64,000 nt of DNA from Brassica napus (Eukaryota; Streptophyta; Magnoliopsida; Brassicales; Brassicaceae): positions 9,447,726-9,511,725 of the forward strand of contig NC_063448.1 of NCBI RefSeq assembly GCF_020379485.1, given 5' to 3'. Under the pieces are notes generated by a model. The model had not been told where the DNA came from, did no database searches, and was given only the letters and a program-made list of their open reading frames with translations. Made by a program: the position numbers and the translations under genes. This document shows positions 11,763 to 22,429 of the stretch, in pieces (positions within the stretch are counted from its first letter, which is position 1; every line of letters starts with the position of its first letter).

Positions 11763-12340
11763 TATATCAATATTCAGCGAAATAAATAACCATGACGTTA
11801 AAAAACTTTATTTATCTAAACCTAAAAGATGGTGAAATGACTATTATTATGGCAGCATTCCATGCTTGATACAATTTTCTGGATTATTTTTCTACCCGAG
11901 TCTCCAAGATGGCTGGTTAGTCATATGAATCATTATACATCTCTGTAGACTGTAGTTAGTTCACCAATTTTCTGTAATTAAAGAAAATGAAAACTTTGTA
12001 TGTAATTTTTTTTGTTATTCTGCATACTTTAATTTTGTGAGTAGTAAAATCATGCAAAATAACTGATTTAATTACTCCAGTAGCTAATATGGAAATGAGC
12101 CTTTACAAAGTTAAATTTGAACATGTGCTAGTCTACATAGTACATAGGCATAGTTGAATGTTCTAAACAAGAGCATGGATCTATCAACAGTGGAGACTGT
12201 ATTTATTTATGAAACTCAGATCATATATACATTCCCAAAAAGTATCATCTATTACATAACACAAACACCAATCTCTAACTGTTCAGTTAACAAGTTTAAG
12301 CATTAATAGACATACAAATGTTAGTGTCCGTGTGACTAAT
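11763..12340. other. Intergenic region downstream of the receptor kinase
   Basis: No coding feature is visible. It presumably contains the 3' UTR and poly(A) signals of the minus-strand receptor kinase gene, whose stop codon is at 12341. Confidence 0.4.
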
Positions 12341-14179
12341 TTACTTACTGTCCCATTTCACCATTACACTATTAGGAGACTGTACAACCAACGGTCCACT
12401 CTTATCCCCATTTGAATCACCATCCATATTCGAACCAAACCCATTGTTTTCTATCTTCGTCAACGTCTCCATCACGTGCGACATACACGGCCTAAGATCT
12501 TTATCCGACTGCAAGCATTGAAACGCAAGCTCAGCTACTGCGATCACTGTCTCTTTCACCCTTGTATCCCTGTCGAACCCGAGTGAAGGATCCACCATTT
12601 CGTGGAGTTTGTGGCTCTGTATTTTAACTACTGCCATATTCGAGAGGTTGATCTCTTGGCGCGTTCTCGTGATGTCTACAGCTGGAAGCGAGGAGATAAG
12701 CTCCATCAACACTACCGCGAAGCTGTACACGTCGCTTTTCTTGGAGAGTTGATAGCATAGGTGGTAATCTGGATCGACATAGCCTGGAGTTCCTTGTGGA
12801 GCGGTTGATACGTGTGTTTTATCCATTGGAAACAGTCTCGAAAGTCCAAAATCCGCAACCTAAATGTCGAGAAACAAGCAAAAATATGTTAAAGAAGTTA
12901 ACGTTGGAAAGTTTATGATCAGACCAAATCTTTGAATCACTTTGGTCCCGATTAGACCGGTAGAGTTGGTCCACTAGACATAGCAGTGTTCCAAAATACG
13001 TATATATGCGGCGCATATGTGGTAGTCTACGATGGCGTTTTAACCTTATACAGTTTTAATTTTATACGGATTTATATAATTTGATTGAATAATAGTGTTT
13101 CAGATATTATAAGATCTAGACAATTAGACGGATTTTAAGCATACTTAAAATCTAAACTATTGATATTATTATGTAACTTTAAAATGTTAGTATTTATTAA
13201 CAATTGTTACTTATTTTATATATTTATATGATTATAGTTACTTGTTTGCAGAATAATTTTAAACTTATCATTTAATATATTTAAAATGTTTTTCATTTTT
13301 ATATTTTAAAAACCACTTGTATATGTTAAAATGTATGTTATACATAAATTTTGTATTTCAAGAATTTTATGTTCATATTTTAAAAACTAATGTATATATT
13401 AATTTTATATTTATATTCCATATGAAAATATATTTCTGTTTAGGCTCGTTTAGATAGGCTTTAGAGGTTTTCATGCCGCTTAAAGAGACGCACATTTTAG
13501 AACACTACTTATAAGTAATAGCTAGAATGTGAGTTACTGACCTTAACATTGAAGTTTTGGTCGAGTAGGATGTTATTGGACTTAACATCACGGTGGATGA
13601 TCTTGGAGGCGTGGAGATATTTCAAAGCAGAGGCGGTTTCAACAGCGATCTTGAGCCGAGTAGACCAAGGAAGTAAACTCGGGTTAGCCTGTGGACCATG
13701 TAGATGATCAGCTAACGTGCCGTTTGCGACATACTCGTACACTAGCAATAACTCCCGACTTTGTTTCGAGGAGCATCCAAAGAGAGACACGAGGTTCGGA
13801 TGTCGTAACCCTGTTAAGATCTCAACTTCGTTCCTGAACTGCTCTGCTCTTTTGATGTTGTTATCGTATAACCGTTTCACAGCTACGCTTCGTCCATCTT
13901 TAAGCTTACCGTAGTAGACAGTACCAAAGCCTCCATCGCCTAGCTCTTTAGATGGGTCGAAGTTACTAGTGGCTTCTTCGAGTTCTTCGTAAGAGAAAAG
14001 ACGAACACCAACTAACATATCCTCTGCTTTTTCAACGTCTGATGACTTTGAAGAAGGTTCTGAGGATTTGTTTCTTGGAAGCAGTGTTGAAGAAGTTCTG
14101 TAACTTTTGGTTTTTCTACGATGGTACACAAACCAACCTATGCTCGCTATCGCTAGTCCCACGGTTACTGCGACAACAC
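12341..14179 (-). other. Shared transmembrane and kinase cassette of the LRK10L locus
   Basis: Two exons (14179-13542 and 12859-12341), with the 33 nt linker exon 16151-16119 before them, form the only kinase domain in the locus. Every essential kinase motif is present. The intron between them (13541-12860) holds a MITE-like element. Any ectodomain exon in this cluster must splice to this cassette to make a receptor kinase. Confidence 0.8.
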
Positions 14180-17100
14180 CTGCGTGGGACAAAAGCATAT
14201 GTTTTGTAATTTGTGAGACTTGAAAGACAGAATATAGAAGAAAAGGTTTTGGGCTTTATTATAAATGCAATCGGTTTTGATGGTTTTAATTTTAAGGTGC
14301 AAACCATATTACACCCTATGAATGTTGACTATATAGGGGTGTTCAATCCGGATATCGGTTCGGTTTCGGTTCGGTTTTTTCGGTTTTTCGGTATTTCGGT
14401 TAGTAAAATATAACTACCATTCTAAATCCATATTTACTTCGGTTCGGTTCGGTTTATATACCGTCGGTTTTCGGTTTATTCGGTTTTATACCAAAAAACA
14501 TAATTCTTTATTTTGGGATCATATTATATGAATTTTAGAGTCTTGTTGTCAACACATTCATTTATTAAAAAATATTATAAGTTTAAATAAAAGAACAAAA
14601 ATAAAAAATGTTTATATCATCTAATAAAATAATCAAATCTATAATTAAAATCAAAGCTCAAAATTTTGATAATAAAAATAAAAAACAAAAAATAAAACAG
14701 AAGCACGAAGCACAAAAAATAAGTTATTATATTCTTTCATATTTTGCGTTCATTAAAATCATGTTTATTATATTAAACACGAAACTCTATTCGTTTATAG
14801 ATAAAAAAGAAAATTGTGAAGAATTTCCACTAATTGTTATCATCAAATTTATAATCTTAATTTCAATTTAGTCAATGCTAAATTAAAGCAAAAAGATCAA
14901 AAGAAGACTAAAAAAATAAGAAGCATGTTTGCGATGAATTGTTATTTAATTATAGTCCAAGTGTTTTACAAATCAGGACTATTTTATTACTGTAAAAAAT
15001 ATGGTAATAGTTATTAGCAAAAAAATTAACTTATGATTTTCATACGTTGTTATAAAATATATACATATTTACATGTTTCTATTTTTAAATCGGTTTTATT
15101 CGATTTTATCGGTTATATACCGAACCATATCCAAATCCTACGGTTTTTTTAAAATCAAATCCATTCGGTTTGTATGGTATATACCAAATCCAAACCATAT
15201 TATCTATTTCGGTTCGGTTCGGTTCGGTACGGTTCGGTTTTGCCATATTGAACAGCCCTAACTATATTACAAAGAACAACCCCTGATGTGAATATACCCT
15301 GCGTGGATAGTTATATTCACCTCACTTTTTGTAACCAACCAAAGTGCCATGTAGGATTAGTTAAAAAAGGCAATAATTTTTTTAAAAAAAAATAGCTGAA
15401 AAAACAACACCAACTTTAATACCATTTAAAAAAATCCGAGATTCTAAAAAATCTAAAATCTAAACCCTAAACCTCAAATCCTAAACTCTAAACCCAAATC
15501 CTAAACCCTAAATCCTAAACTTTAAACTCAAATCCTAAACCCTAAAATCTAAACCCAAAATCCTAAGCTCTAAATCCAAAAATCTAAACAATAAACCCTA
15601 AACCATCAATTCTAACCCCTAAACTCTAAACCTTGAATTTTAAACCCTAAACCCAGAACTCTAAACCATAAACCCGAACTATGATCAAGTAATGCGTTTA
15701 GGGTTTAATTTAGGGTTGTGTTTAGGGTTTAGGATTTAGGATTTAGGGTTAGAGTTTAGGGTTTAGGGTTTAGAATTTTGGGTTTAGAGTTTTTAGGGTT
15801 TAGAATTTTGAGTTTACGATTTAGAGTTTTGGGTTTAGGGTTTAGGATTTGGGGTTTAAAGTTTAAAGTTTAGATTTTAGGTTTTGGGTTTAGATTTTTG
15901 ATTTTTAGAGTTTCAGATTTTGCAGACGGTTTTAACGTTGGTGTTGTTTTTCTCAGCCATTTATTTTTTAATTTTATTACCTTTTTAACTAATCCTACGT
16001 GGTATTTTGGTTGGATATAAATGGTGAGGTGAATTTAAGCATTCACCCTAGGGGTGAACCTAAGTATTGTTCTATTACAAATACAGAAAAAAAAATTAGA
16101 ACGTGGAAATATACTTACTTATGACAATCTTCAACTTCCAGTCGATACCACCTGAAATACAAATAAACAAACCAATACAACCTTAATCAGATTTGAGCAT
16201 TCTCTAGAACACAAAACTGATGCATGACTAGATATTTTAACAACCAACTTGAGATTAAACAAAGGCTAATATAAGGGTTGTTATTAATAGAACTAAAGCA
16301 TAGAATATATGTCAGAGAATCAATTAGACGTCGATGCACTGGTTACCCTTCCTGCAAGTATTATGAATGTTAGGTCCATCAGGACACAAGCAAACGAACT
16401 CCTTATCATCAGTCCCACATCGCCCGCCACTGCTATTGCAGCGGACGCAGCTGTGTGCAGTCCAATTCAGAACAAAACCTATCTTCAAGATCTCGGCAAA
16501 AGACATTCTTGACAACAGGTCCACATCAGACTTGTCACTAGCTGAAACAGGAACATCAACTTATTTCTCACACGACCCGGATGCAAAAGAAATCTCTTTC
16601 CCCGGAGTTTTCTTCTGGAAGACCCCAAAAGATGGAAGACTCGTGTTGCCGGAACAAGTAAGAGGGTATGTCTTAAAATCCTCCAACAGGCTGCCAGAGC
16701 AATGGTAAAGTATGGAGAAATTGATATTAGAGGGGATCACTGAGAAAGGAGTCCTATGGAGGGTAAGATTATGCATAGGGCTAGGACATGGATCACGAGA
16801 CACCCTTGAGTTGACGACATGTAGCGACTGATTCGAGTAAGATATGTTCTTGATGATGTACTCCTCACCGGAGATCCCGAGAAGAGGAAGCTCTTGCTCA
16901 TCGTCACAAGTGAGTTCGAAACTGGGATAGCCGCAAAAGGGTTCTTGCTTGCGTGATAGGTAGAACGGAAAGGAGATCTTGGGACCTGTGCCACATGATT
17001 GTGGCTCACAGGCTTCAAACTTTGGATCAAGAGAGAAGGTTTGAGTAGCTAATAATATGAAGTGTAAGATGAAAGTGAAGAAGAGTTTGTGAAGGGATGT

Positions 17101-18671
17101 GTAGCAGAAACGTGGAGGAATCATGTTGAGGATGAGAACAAGAAAATGAGATAACAACAAGAAGAAGAGAACAAAAGAGAGAAACAAACTAAAAAAGGGT
17201 TTTCAAAGGAGTGGGTGAGAGAGTTAGAGTTTGTTCAACTAGTGTGTGTAAAGAGTATAAAATTAATTTATTTTAATAAAGAAAACAAAGACTACAATTT
17301 GACTTGAAACTAATAATTCTGGCAGGTCGAAGATGACCCACAATTTTTTTACAAATGGGAGTGCTCTTAGTTCTAAAATTAGAAGAGTCATGGTAATGGT
17401 AGGCAATAATGGAAAGAGATCTTTTTTTTTTTTTGGGTAGAGCGGGTCGGTTAGGGTCGTCGGTCTCCTCGCAGAAACTTCAACCACAAGGAAAATTCTG
17501 CATACTTTCATTAAATACGGACTACGAAAAAAACAAACGGGCCCAAAATAACTGAGAAATGAGTTTCTCAGTTAGTGAGTCTTCCGTTCTCAAACCTACT
17601 TTCTGTTGATTCAGGAGATCTGGCCGGTTGAGCGCTTTCTAGCAGCACCAAATACCAGCCCATTAAAAACCCAAGAATTGATTGTCTGGGTCGACGAAAG
17701 ACCAGCTGTTATATCGTCTTTCTGGATCGAAGACGATTATATTTCAATATATATATGAATAAAAAGATATGTGAAAATCGGGAAATTTGCACCCACAAAA
17801 AACGAGTCACGTTGGAAAAAGTCAAGTGGGCATTAAAAAAGGTTGGGTCAAAAACGACTACAATTCTCTATCGACTGGTCAAAGTATACGTTCTATGTGC
17901 AGAAACGGACTCACCTTTGTCGTCATTACAGGATCGATTGTGAGGCTTGTCTGAACACAGACACTGGAAGTTTCCCGACTCTGACTCCGAGCCACAAATC
18001 CCACTGGAATTAAAACAACCTTGGCAAACTCTGTCGTCTATATTGTACCTCAATTCGAACCCTTCTTCCATATGAATCGTCAAATTCGTGTCATCGTACT
18101 GAAGAAGAGCGTTCTTAGCAGACGCAGATATCGGAATCTCTCCAACCTTGCTACAGTTGTGGGTATAATTAGACGATCCAAAGAAATGATATGTAACCGT
18201 CTCCGTATAGTTTTTTTGGCAAGTAATTGTTGACAGCGCGTGGACCGGGTCACCTGAAGAGCAATCGAATAGATCGATGGTCTCGGTGTTATGGCTTAAA
18301 GAGAACCAATCATCCCCCGTGAAGTTCAACATCTTTGGGCAGCGACCTTCGAACACACTCTCATCGGCTACGGTGATTGTCTTATTATCCAGATTCGCAG
18401 AAACAACGCGAAATCTGAGATCCTTAATCTCTATGTTTAGGTTTTGTCTCTCCGTACAGGTAAGCTCGAACTCTGTATTGCCGCAGAATTTTGGTCTGCC
18501 GATTTCTTGTCCCCAAAATGGGTAAGTGATGTTGTTCTGGAACACCGACGATCCAGATACGCATCTCAGAGGTAATCGACACTCCTCGTACTGTCTATCG
18601 GCGGAGAAGCAAGACAGGAAGGAAGCAACGGAGAAGAGGAAGAAGGTGAGGAGGTGAAGAGAGATGGACAT
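12341..18671 (-). CDS. LRK10L1: LRK10L-type receptor-like kinase, isoform from first exon A
   Basis: This encodes a plasma-membrane receptor kinase of the wheat LRK10-like family (recalled Arabidopsis counterpart At1g18390). Exons 18671-17915, 16151-16119, 14179-13542 and 12859-12341 join in frame to 648 residues. Seen: signal peptide (1-24), a cysteine-rich galacturonan-binding-like module (about 27-110), a WAK-associated C-terminal module with the CQGCFNSSGICG cysteine cluster, a transmembrane segment (VVAVTVGLAIASIGWFVYH) and a kinase. The kinase has LGDGGFG, the VAVKRL lysine, HRDVKSNN, ADFGLSRL and GTPGYVDPDY, so it should be active. Exon A ends in phase 1 at AAAG|GTGAGT, like the other two ectodomain exons, so all three can feed the same kinase cassette. 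All three introns have grown: two contain transposons and the first spans exon B. Confidence 0.85.
12981..13509. mobile_element. hAT-like MITE in kinase intron
   Basis: The ends AGCAGTGTTCCAAAA and TTTTAGAACACTACT form imperfect inverted repeats around about 529 bp of AT-rich DNA. I cannot find a clear 8 bp target duplication, so the hAT assignment is tentative. It occupies most of the intron between the two kinase exons. Confidence 0.5.
14335..15259. mobile_element. Non-autonomous hAT-like element in the LRK10L intron
   Basis: The ends AGGGGTGTTCAAT and ATTGAACAGCCCT are inverted repeats. They are flanked by a near-perfect 8 bp duplication, GACTATAT / AACTATAT (14327-14334 and 15260-15267), consistent with hAT transposition. 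Just inside both ends are clusters of GGTTCGGTTCGG motifs in inverted arrangement; the interior is AT-rich and non-coding. The small ORFs seen in it are not genes. Confidence 0.75.
15274..16072. mobile_element. Foldback element with degenerate telomere repeats
   Basis: A 9 bp direct repeat TATTACAAA (15265-15273 and 16073-16081) flanks an element whose arms are reverse complements. 'CATGTAGGATTAGTTAAAAA' near 15350 matches its complement near 15990. Inside each arm is a run of telomere-like motifs: CCCTAAA variants at about 15450-15670 and TTTAGGG variants at about 15690-15860, pointing away from each other. The 9 bp duplication suggests Mutator-type mobilisation. It lies in an LRK10L intron, immediately beside the hAT-like element. 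Confidence 0.75.
16119..16151 (-). other. 33 nt juxtamembrane linker exon of LRK10L
   Basis: A CAG acceptor at 16152 and a GTAAGT donor at 16118 bound a 33 nt exon encoding GIDWKLKIVI. It enters in phase 1 and leaves in phase 1, which matches the phase-1 ends of the three ectodomain exons and the start of the transmembrane exon at 14179. Being this short, it is easily missed by gene finders. Confidence 0.8.
16347..17187 (-). pseudogene. LRK10L ectodomain first exon B, with one in-frame stop
   Basis: This is a second ectodomain exon directly upstream of the kinase cassette. It starts with a hydrophobic signal segment (ATG at 17187 or, better, 17124), followed by the cysteine-rich module (CEPQSCGTGPKISFPF, CGYPSFELTC). 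A TAA at 16563-16561 interrupts it after SGSCEK. The same frame then continues for about 70 codons through CVRCNSSGGRCG to an intact phase-1 donor (AAGG|GTAACC at 16347). So it carries one nonsense change in an otherwise complete exon. Its sequence differs greatly from exons A and C, indicating an old duplication. It would give only a secreted, truncated ectodomain unless the stop is bypassed. Confidence 0.75.
17188..17914. promoter_or_regulatory. Interval between ectodomain exons A and B (probable promoter of exon B)
   Basis: No coding sequence is visible in these 730 bp. Because exon B has no splice acceptor before its ATG, this interval must hold its promoter and leader if it is transcribed separately. 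It also belongs to the first intron of the exon A transcript. No specific element is claimed. Confidence 0.35.
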
Positions 18672-19844
18672 TGGTTATGTCTTGACGAAGACTAATAAAA
18701 TAAGCTTTCTGCGTTTGTTGTGTCTTGTGTGGCTTTGCGGGTTTTAATGGAAGATTGGTCAAAACGATCAGTGACGGTGATGATGACGTTTCTAACTTTT
18801 TAATCACTAGTTAATTACAAATCGTCATTATGTTTATAATGTTTGTTTGACTCATTATCTTTTAGTCTAAGATTTTCTATAAAAAATAATGGACAATTGA
18901 ATCAATGTTTACTTCGAACCAATGTGAAGCGAATATTTTTGGTATGCCTTCTAAAAGGGCAAGTGATCCAATTGTCGACGTAACTGTAGAACTAAAAGAC
19001 ACACTAGAACTTATATCTTTTTCTAAAGATTAAATTGATTCAACTAACGGTTTACACATGATTTTGGAACCTTAGACGAGTTCCATCGGTTGCTTTTTGA
19101 TAGGGTTCTTAAAAAAATTAAATATTAAAATAATAGCATAAAGAGAAAGACTGTTTGAAAAGGTTCTTTGCAAAGAATTTTTAGAAACGGTTTTACAACA
19201 CAAGTTGTCATATGTCATGGTATAAATGGCTTATCATTTACAAACAAAATAAAAGCTAATCAGAAATTTTATTATGTTGTAATATTAATATTTAATGGTT
19301 AATATACTGATTTTTAGAACTTCACTGATGGTGATGCTCTTCAAGCCACATAACTTCTGGAGACTGAGCCAGAGGATGAAAGAGTAATCCTTGGAGACAA
19401 CATTAACTAGCGAACATCATATATAAGTTTCGAGAGCCAAAGATAAATACTGACTGTTTGATTGGTAGATGCTCAAGTTTTGGATTTTCTTTTGCTTTAA
19501 ATTATGAGTTGTAGAATTTGTGGCTTTAGATTTAAATTTTACTGCTTTAGAGTTATTTCAAAATTTAAAAAACACTAAACATAAAGTTGTAGAAAAATTA
19601 ATTTTTAAAGCTAATATATTTTGGGATGTAGCTTTAGATTATTTTATTAAAACTTGATTGATTTGATTTTATTGATGTAGAAAAAACTGAAGTTGTGTAA
19701 AGTACTCACAGACCATCACCAATCACTCTTTTAAAGTTAAGATTATACAAAATTTAAAACAAATCCAACAACACAATACACTAAAACAATTGAACATTAA
19801 ACGGGCAAAGAAGGAAAAGAATGACAAAACAATCACATATCGAA
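18672..19844. other. Interval upstream of ectodomain exon A
   Basis: No gene is visible. It should include the exon A promoter near 18672-18900. A possible MITE lies at about 19450-19730, where GTTTGATTGGTAGATG is loosely matched in reverse complement by CATCACCAATCAC. The rest is AT-rich and featureless to me. Confidence 0.35.
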
Positions 19845-20424
19845 CTTATTGATGGAGTTCAAGGCTACTCTTTATAAAGTTTCCCTCTGTGAAATTCCAA
19901 AAGATGCCCAAGTAACAGGGTATGTGGTAAAATCCTTCACAGTTTGTTAGAGCAATTGTAAAGTATGGAGGAGTTAATACTAGAGGGGCTCTTTCGGAAA
20001 GGAATTCTATGGAGTGTAAGAGCGTAATTACCGCTGAGTTTTATGGCACGGTTTCTTAAGAATTTTTTTTTTATTTTTATTTTTATTTTTTTTTGTCTAA
20101 AAAAAAAATTTTAAATCGAACCAATTGGGCCGCCACGTGTCAGTGGGGTCCGCGAACAGTGCAAGAAACACTCCAAAATCGGTCTTTATTTCATTACTTC
20201 TGTAACAAATTCTTACTCTTTTTGTGGGATCCACGCCATTAGAAACCCAATAACCATCTGCGATAATGGTGGCCTAAGACTATGCATAGGACTCGGATAT
20301 GGATCATACGAGACACAATTGAGTTGACCACATGTAACGACTGATTCGAGTAAGATATAATCCTCACCGGCGATCCCAAGAACATGAAGCTCTTGGCATC
20401 GTCACAAGTGGAAAACGATTCCAA
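19845..20424 (-). pseudogene. Relic of an exon B-type LRK10L ectodomain
   Basis: Two blocks (about 19880-20016 and 20278-20420) align by eye with the exon B region at about 16610-16930, including ISYSNQSLHVVNS and the stretch around 'CTATGCATAGG'. The frame is broken by small changes and by a 255 bp MITE (20020-20274). It shows that an A/B pair was duplicated as a unit before decaying. Confidence 0.65.
20020..20274. mobile_element. PIF/Harbinger-like MITE inside the ectodomain relic
   Basis: A TAA is found at both borders (20017-20019 and 20275-20277). The ends show imperfect inverted similarity (TAATTACCGCTGAG against CATTATCGCAGATG). The interior has no coding capacity. The interruption is exact with respect to the exon B homology on both sides, so the insertion is well defined. 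Confidence 0.6.
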
Positions 20425-20524
20425 CGTGTCTTGTCTTACAAGAAGACCACGTTCAAAAAGTCAAGTGGGCATTAACTAAAAATATTAGTTAAAGGTTACA
20501 ATTCTCTATTTACTAGTCAAAGTA

Positions 20525-20870
20525 TGTTGGATATCAAATAAAGTTCCTGGAAGTTTAGATAAGAAGTGTCTAATATATAAAAAGTTTTTATCTCTAATTA
20601 GTACGATGTCTTTTCAAAAGAAACCAAAACAAATCCATGTAGCCAGCATCTTATGCTAAAATGGACAATATCGTACTAATCAGACAATACATAATTGGAT
20701 TCCTATGAGATAACACAAAGCCAAAAAATTGGTATAAGAGCCAGGTTTGATGAAGATACCATTCAAGTATGAATAGAGACCCTTCAAAACTAGTACAGAA
20801 CATCATGGAACATGTGTTCTTGAGTAGTCTATGTGTAGAATCAATCGTTCTATGGAACTAATCTTAAATG
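20525..20870 (+). mobile_element. Fragment of a Copia-like LTR with primer-binding site
   Basis: A segment starting TGTTGGATATC and ending near AACACA (about 20717) has the TG..CA ends of an LTR. Shortly after it comes TGGTATAAGAGCCA (20730-20743), one base off the methionine tRNA primer-binding site of many plant Copia elements. No gag or pol follows. It is a remnant lying in the promoter side of ectodomain exon C's downstream intron. Confidence 0.35.
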
Positions 20871-20972
20871 TAATGGTGGCAACTATCTAAACGCAATCTA
20901 AAACAAATATTGTCAACGAAAAAATAAACCTAATCTAAAATAAAACAAAACAAAACAAAGGACTAAACTAAC

Positions 20973-21738
20973 CTTCGTCCTTGCAGGAGGACTTGTGAGG
21001 CCTGTCTGGACACAGACACCGGAATTTTCCGGACGTTGAATCCGAACCACAAACCCCAGTGGAATTGGTACAATCTCTGCAAACTTGATCGTCTATGATG
21101 TACCTCAATTCGAAACCTCCTTGCAAAGCTTCCATCAGAGTTGTTTCGAAGTCGTGAAGAGCGTTTTTAGCGGATTTAAGCACCGGGATTTCTCCAGCCT
21201 TCTTATAACCATGATCAGAAACATTTGGTGGAAGGAAAAGATATGTTATCTTATACCCGTCGCTTCCTGTGCAAGTAATATTTGGCAGAGATGTTGTTGA
21301 TATGTTGGGATCGGAGCAAGTGTGTAGATCCATCTTCTCGGTGTTAGGGTTTAATGTGAACTGATCGTCCCCGTTGAAGTCCCAAGTCTTTGGGCAACCA
21401 CCATCCTCGAACAAACTCTCATCTGCTACGGTGATTGTATTATTCTCCTGTTTCGTGGAAACAACTCGAAGCATAAGATCAGCGATCTCTAAGGTTAGAG
21501 TTTGATAATCATCATTACAGGAGAGTTCGAACGGTGGTCGGCCGCAGTAAACGGGTTTGTCGATGTCAGCTCCCCAGAACGGGTACGTGATGTTGTTTGA
21601 GAACACCGACGGTTTATGTCCGCATCTCAGAGGAGATGATAAGCACTTCTCGTACCGTTGATCGACGGAGAAGCACAAAGGGAGGCCAACGACAAAGAAG
21701 AAGACGATGGTGGTGATGAGAAGAATAGAGATGGACAT
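20973..21738 (-). CDS. LRK10L ectodomain first exon C (alternative first exon)
   Basis: This is a third, fully open ectodomain exon of 255 codons plus one base: signal peptide (1-24, ending near SVD), a cysteine-rich module (LRCGHKPSVFSNNITYPFWG, CGRPPFELSC) and a WAK-associated module (CRDCTNSTGVCGSDS ... CLCPDRPHKSSC). It resembles exon A closely. It ends GAAG|GTTAGT in phase 1, so it can splice to the linker exon at 16151 and the shared kinase, across exons A and B. That product would be 652 residues. Alone it would encode a secreted protein ending near KDEG. It is best read as the most distal alternative first exon of the same locus. Confidence 0.7.
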
Positions 21739-22049
21739 TGCGTTTTGACGATAGACTAAACAACAAGAAGTTAATGCCTTTTTGTTTGTTTTTGAGTGGT
21801 TTTTGAAGACTTTATGGAGTTTTGGTCAAATATGATCGTGTCGACTTCTTGTTACTTACGATGATTTAGATCGTTTGTGAGTGATCACAGAGAAGATAAA
21901 TATTTTTCAATATATAAGCGGCCAGGTATTCCATTCACATCTTTAATGGTTATTTGACTTGTTTCATGACATAGGTAAGTGAAGGCGACATGATAGTCGT
22001 TACTTGTTACCCATTGTATTCATTTGTCTTGCAAAACTCACTTTTACCT

Positions 22050-22377
22050 CTGGAAGCACTGTGGCCTAGTGGTCAAGGTTTAAAAGTTTTTACACCCAGG
22101 TCTGAGGTTCAAACCCCAGATAACGCAATTTCTACAGGAAGAGGTCTGAGTTTCAATTCCCGGAAAAGGTGAATTATGCAGAAAATTAGAGAAAATGCTT
22201 ACAAGAGATCTTCAGCATGGCGCAAAGAGTACCGTCAGGAATGGATCTCATAGAGCTACTCAGGGTGATGCAGTCAGGCGTGAATCCTCATAAGGCAGGT
22301 AAAATTGTCGGCTGTAATATCGTCTATGTAATGTTTCTCATCATTTGTAATAGCATAATTAACCAGACAAAAAAAAA
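22050..22377 (+). mobile_element. tRNA-derived SINE
   Basis: The segment begins with a pol III A box (TGGCCTAGTGG at 22071) and a B box (GGTTCAAACCC at 22106), spaced as in a tRNA. A roughly 250 bp non-tRNA body follows, and it ends in a short A run (22369-22377) after 'AATTAACCAGAC'. This is the layout of Brassicaceae SINEs. The tRNA part lacks a complete cloverleaf, so it is not a tRNA gene. Confidence 0.7.
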
Positions 22378-22429
22378 ATCTCAATTTTATTTTTTTTTAA
22401 TGGAGAATTAATATATAAATATATATTTT

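Noticed and set aside
14608..14871. 87-codon Lys/Ile-rich frame
   Set aside because: It lies in the AT-rich centre of a hAT-like element and has no domain.
15430..15930. Interstitial telomere or chromosome-fusion point
   Set aside because: The telomere-like motifs lie inside a foldback element with target duplications.
22055..22120. Possible tRNA gene
   Set aside because: A and B boxes are present but the stems do not form a cloverleaf, and the sequence continues into a SINE body with an A tail.
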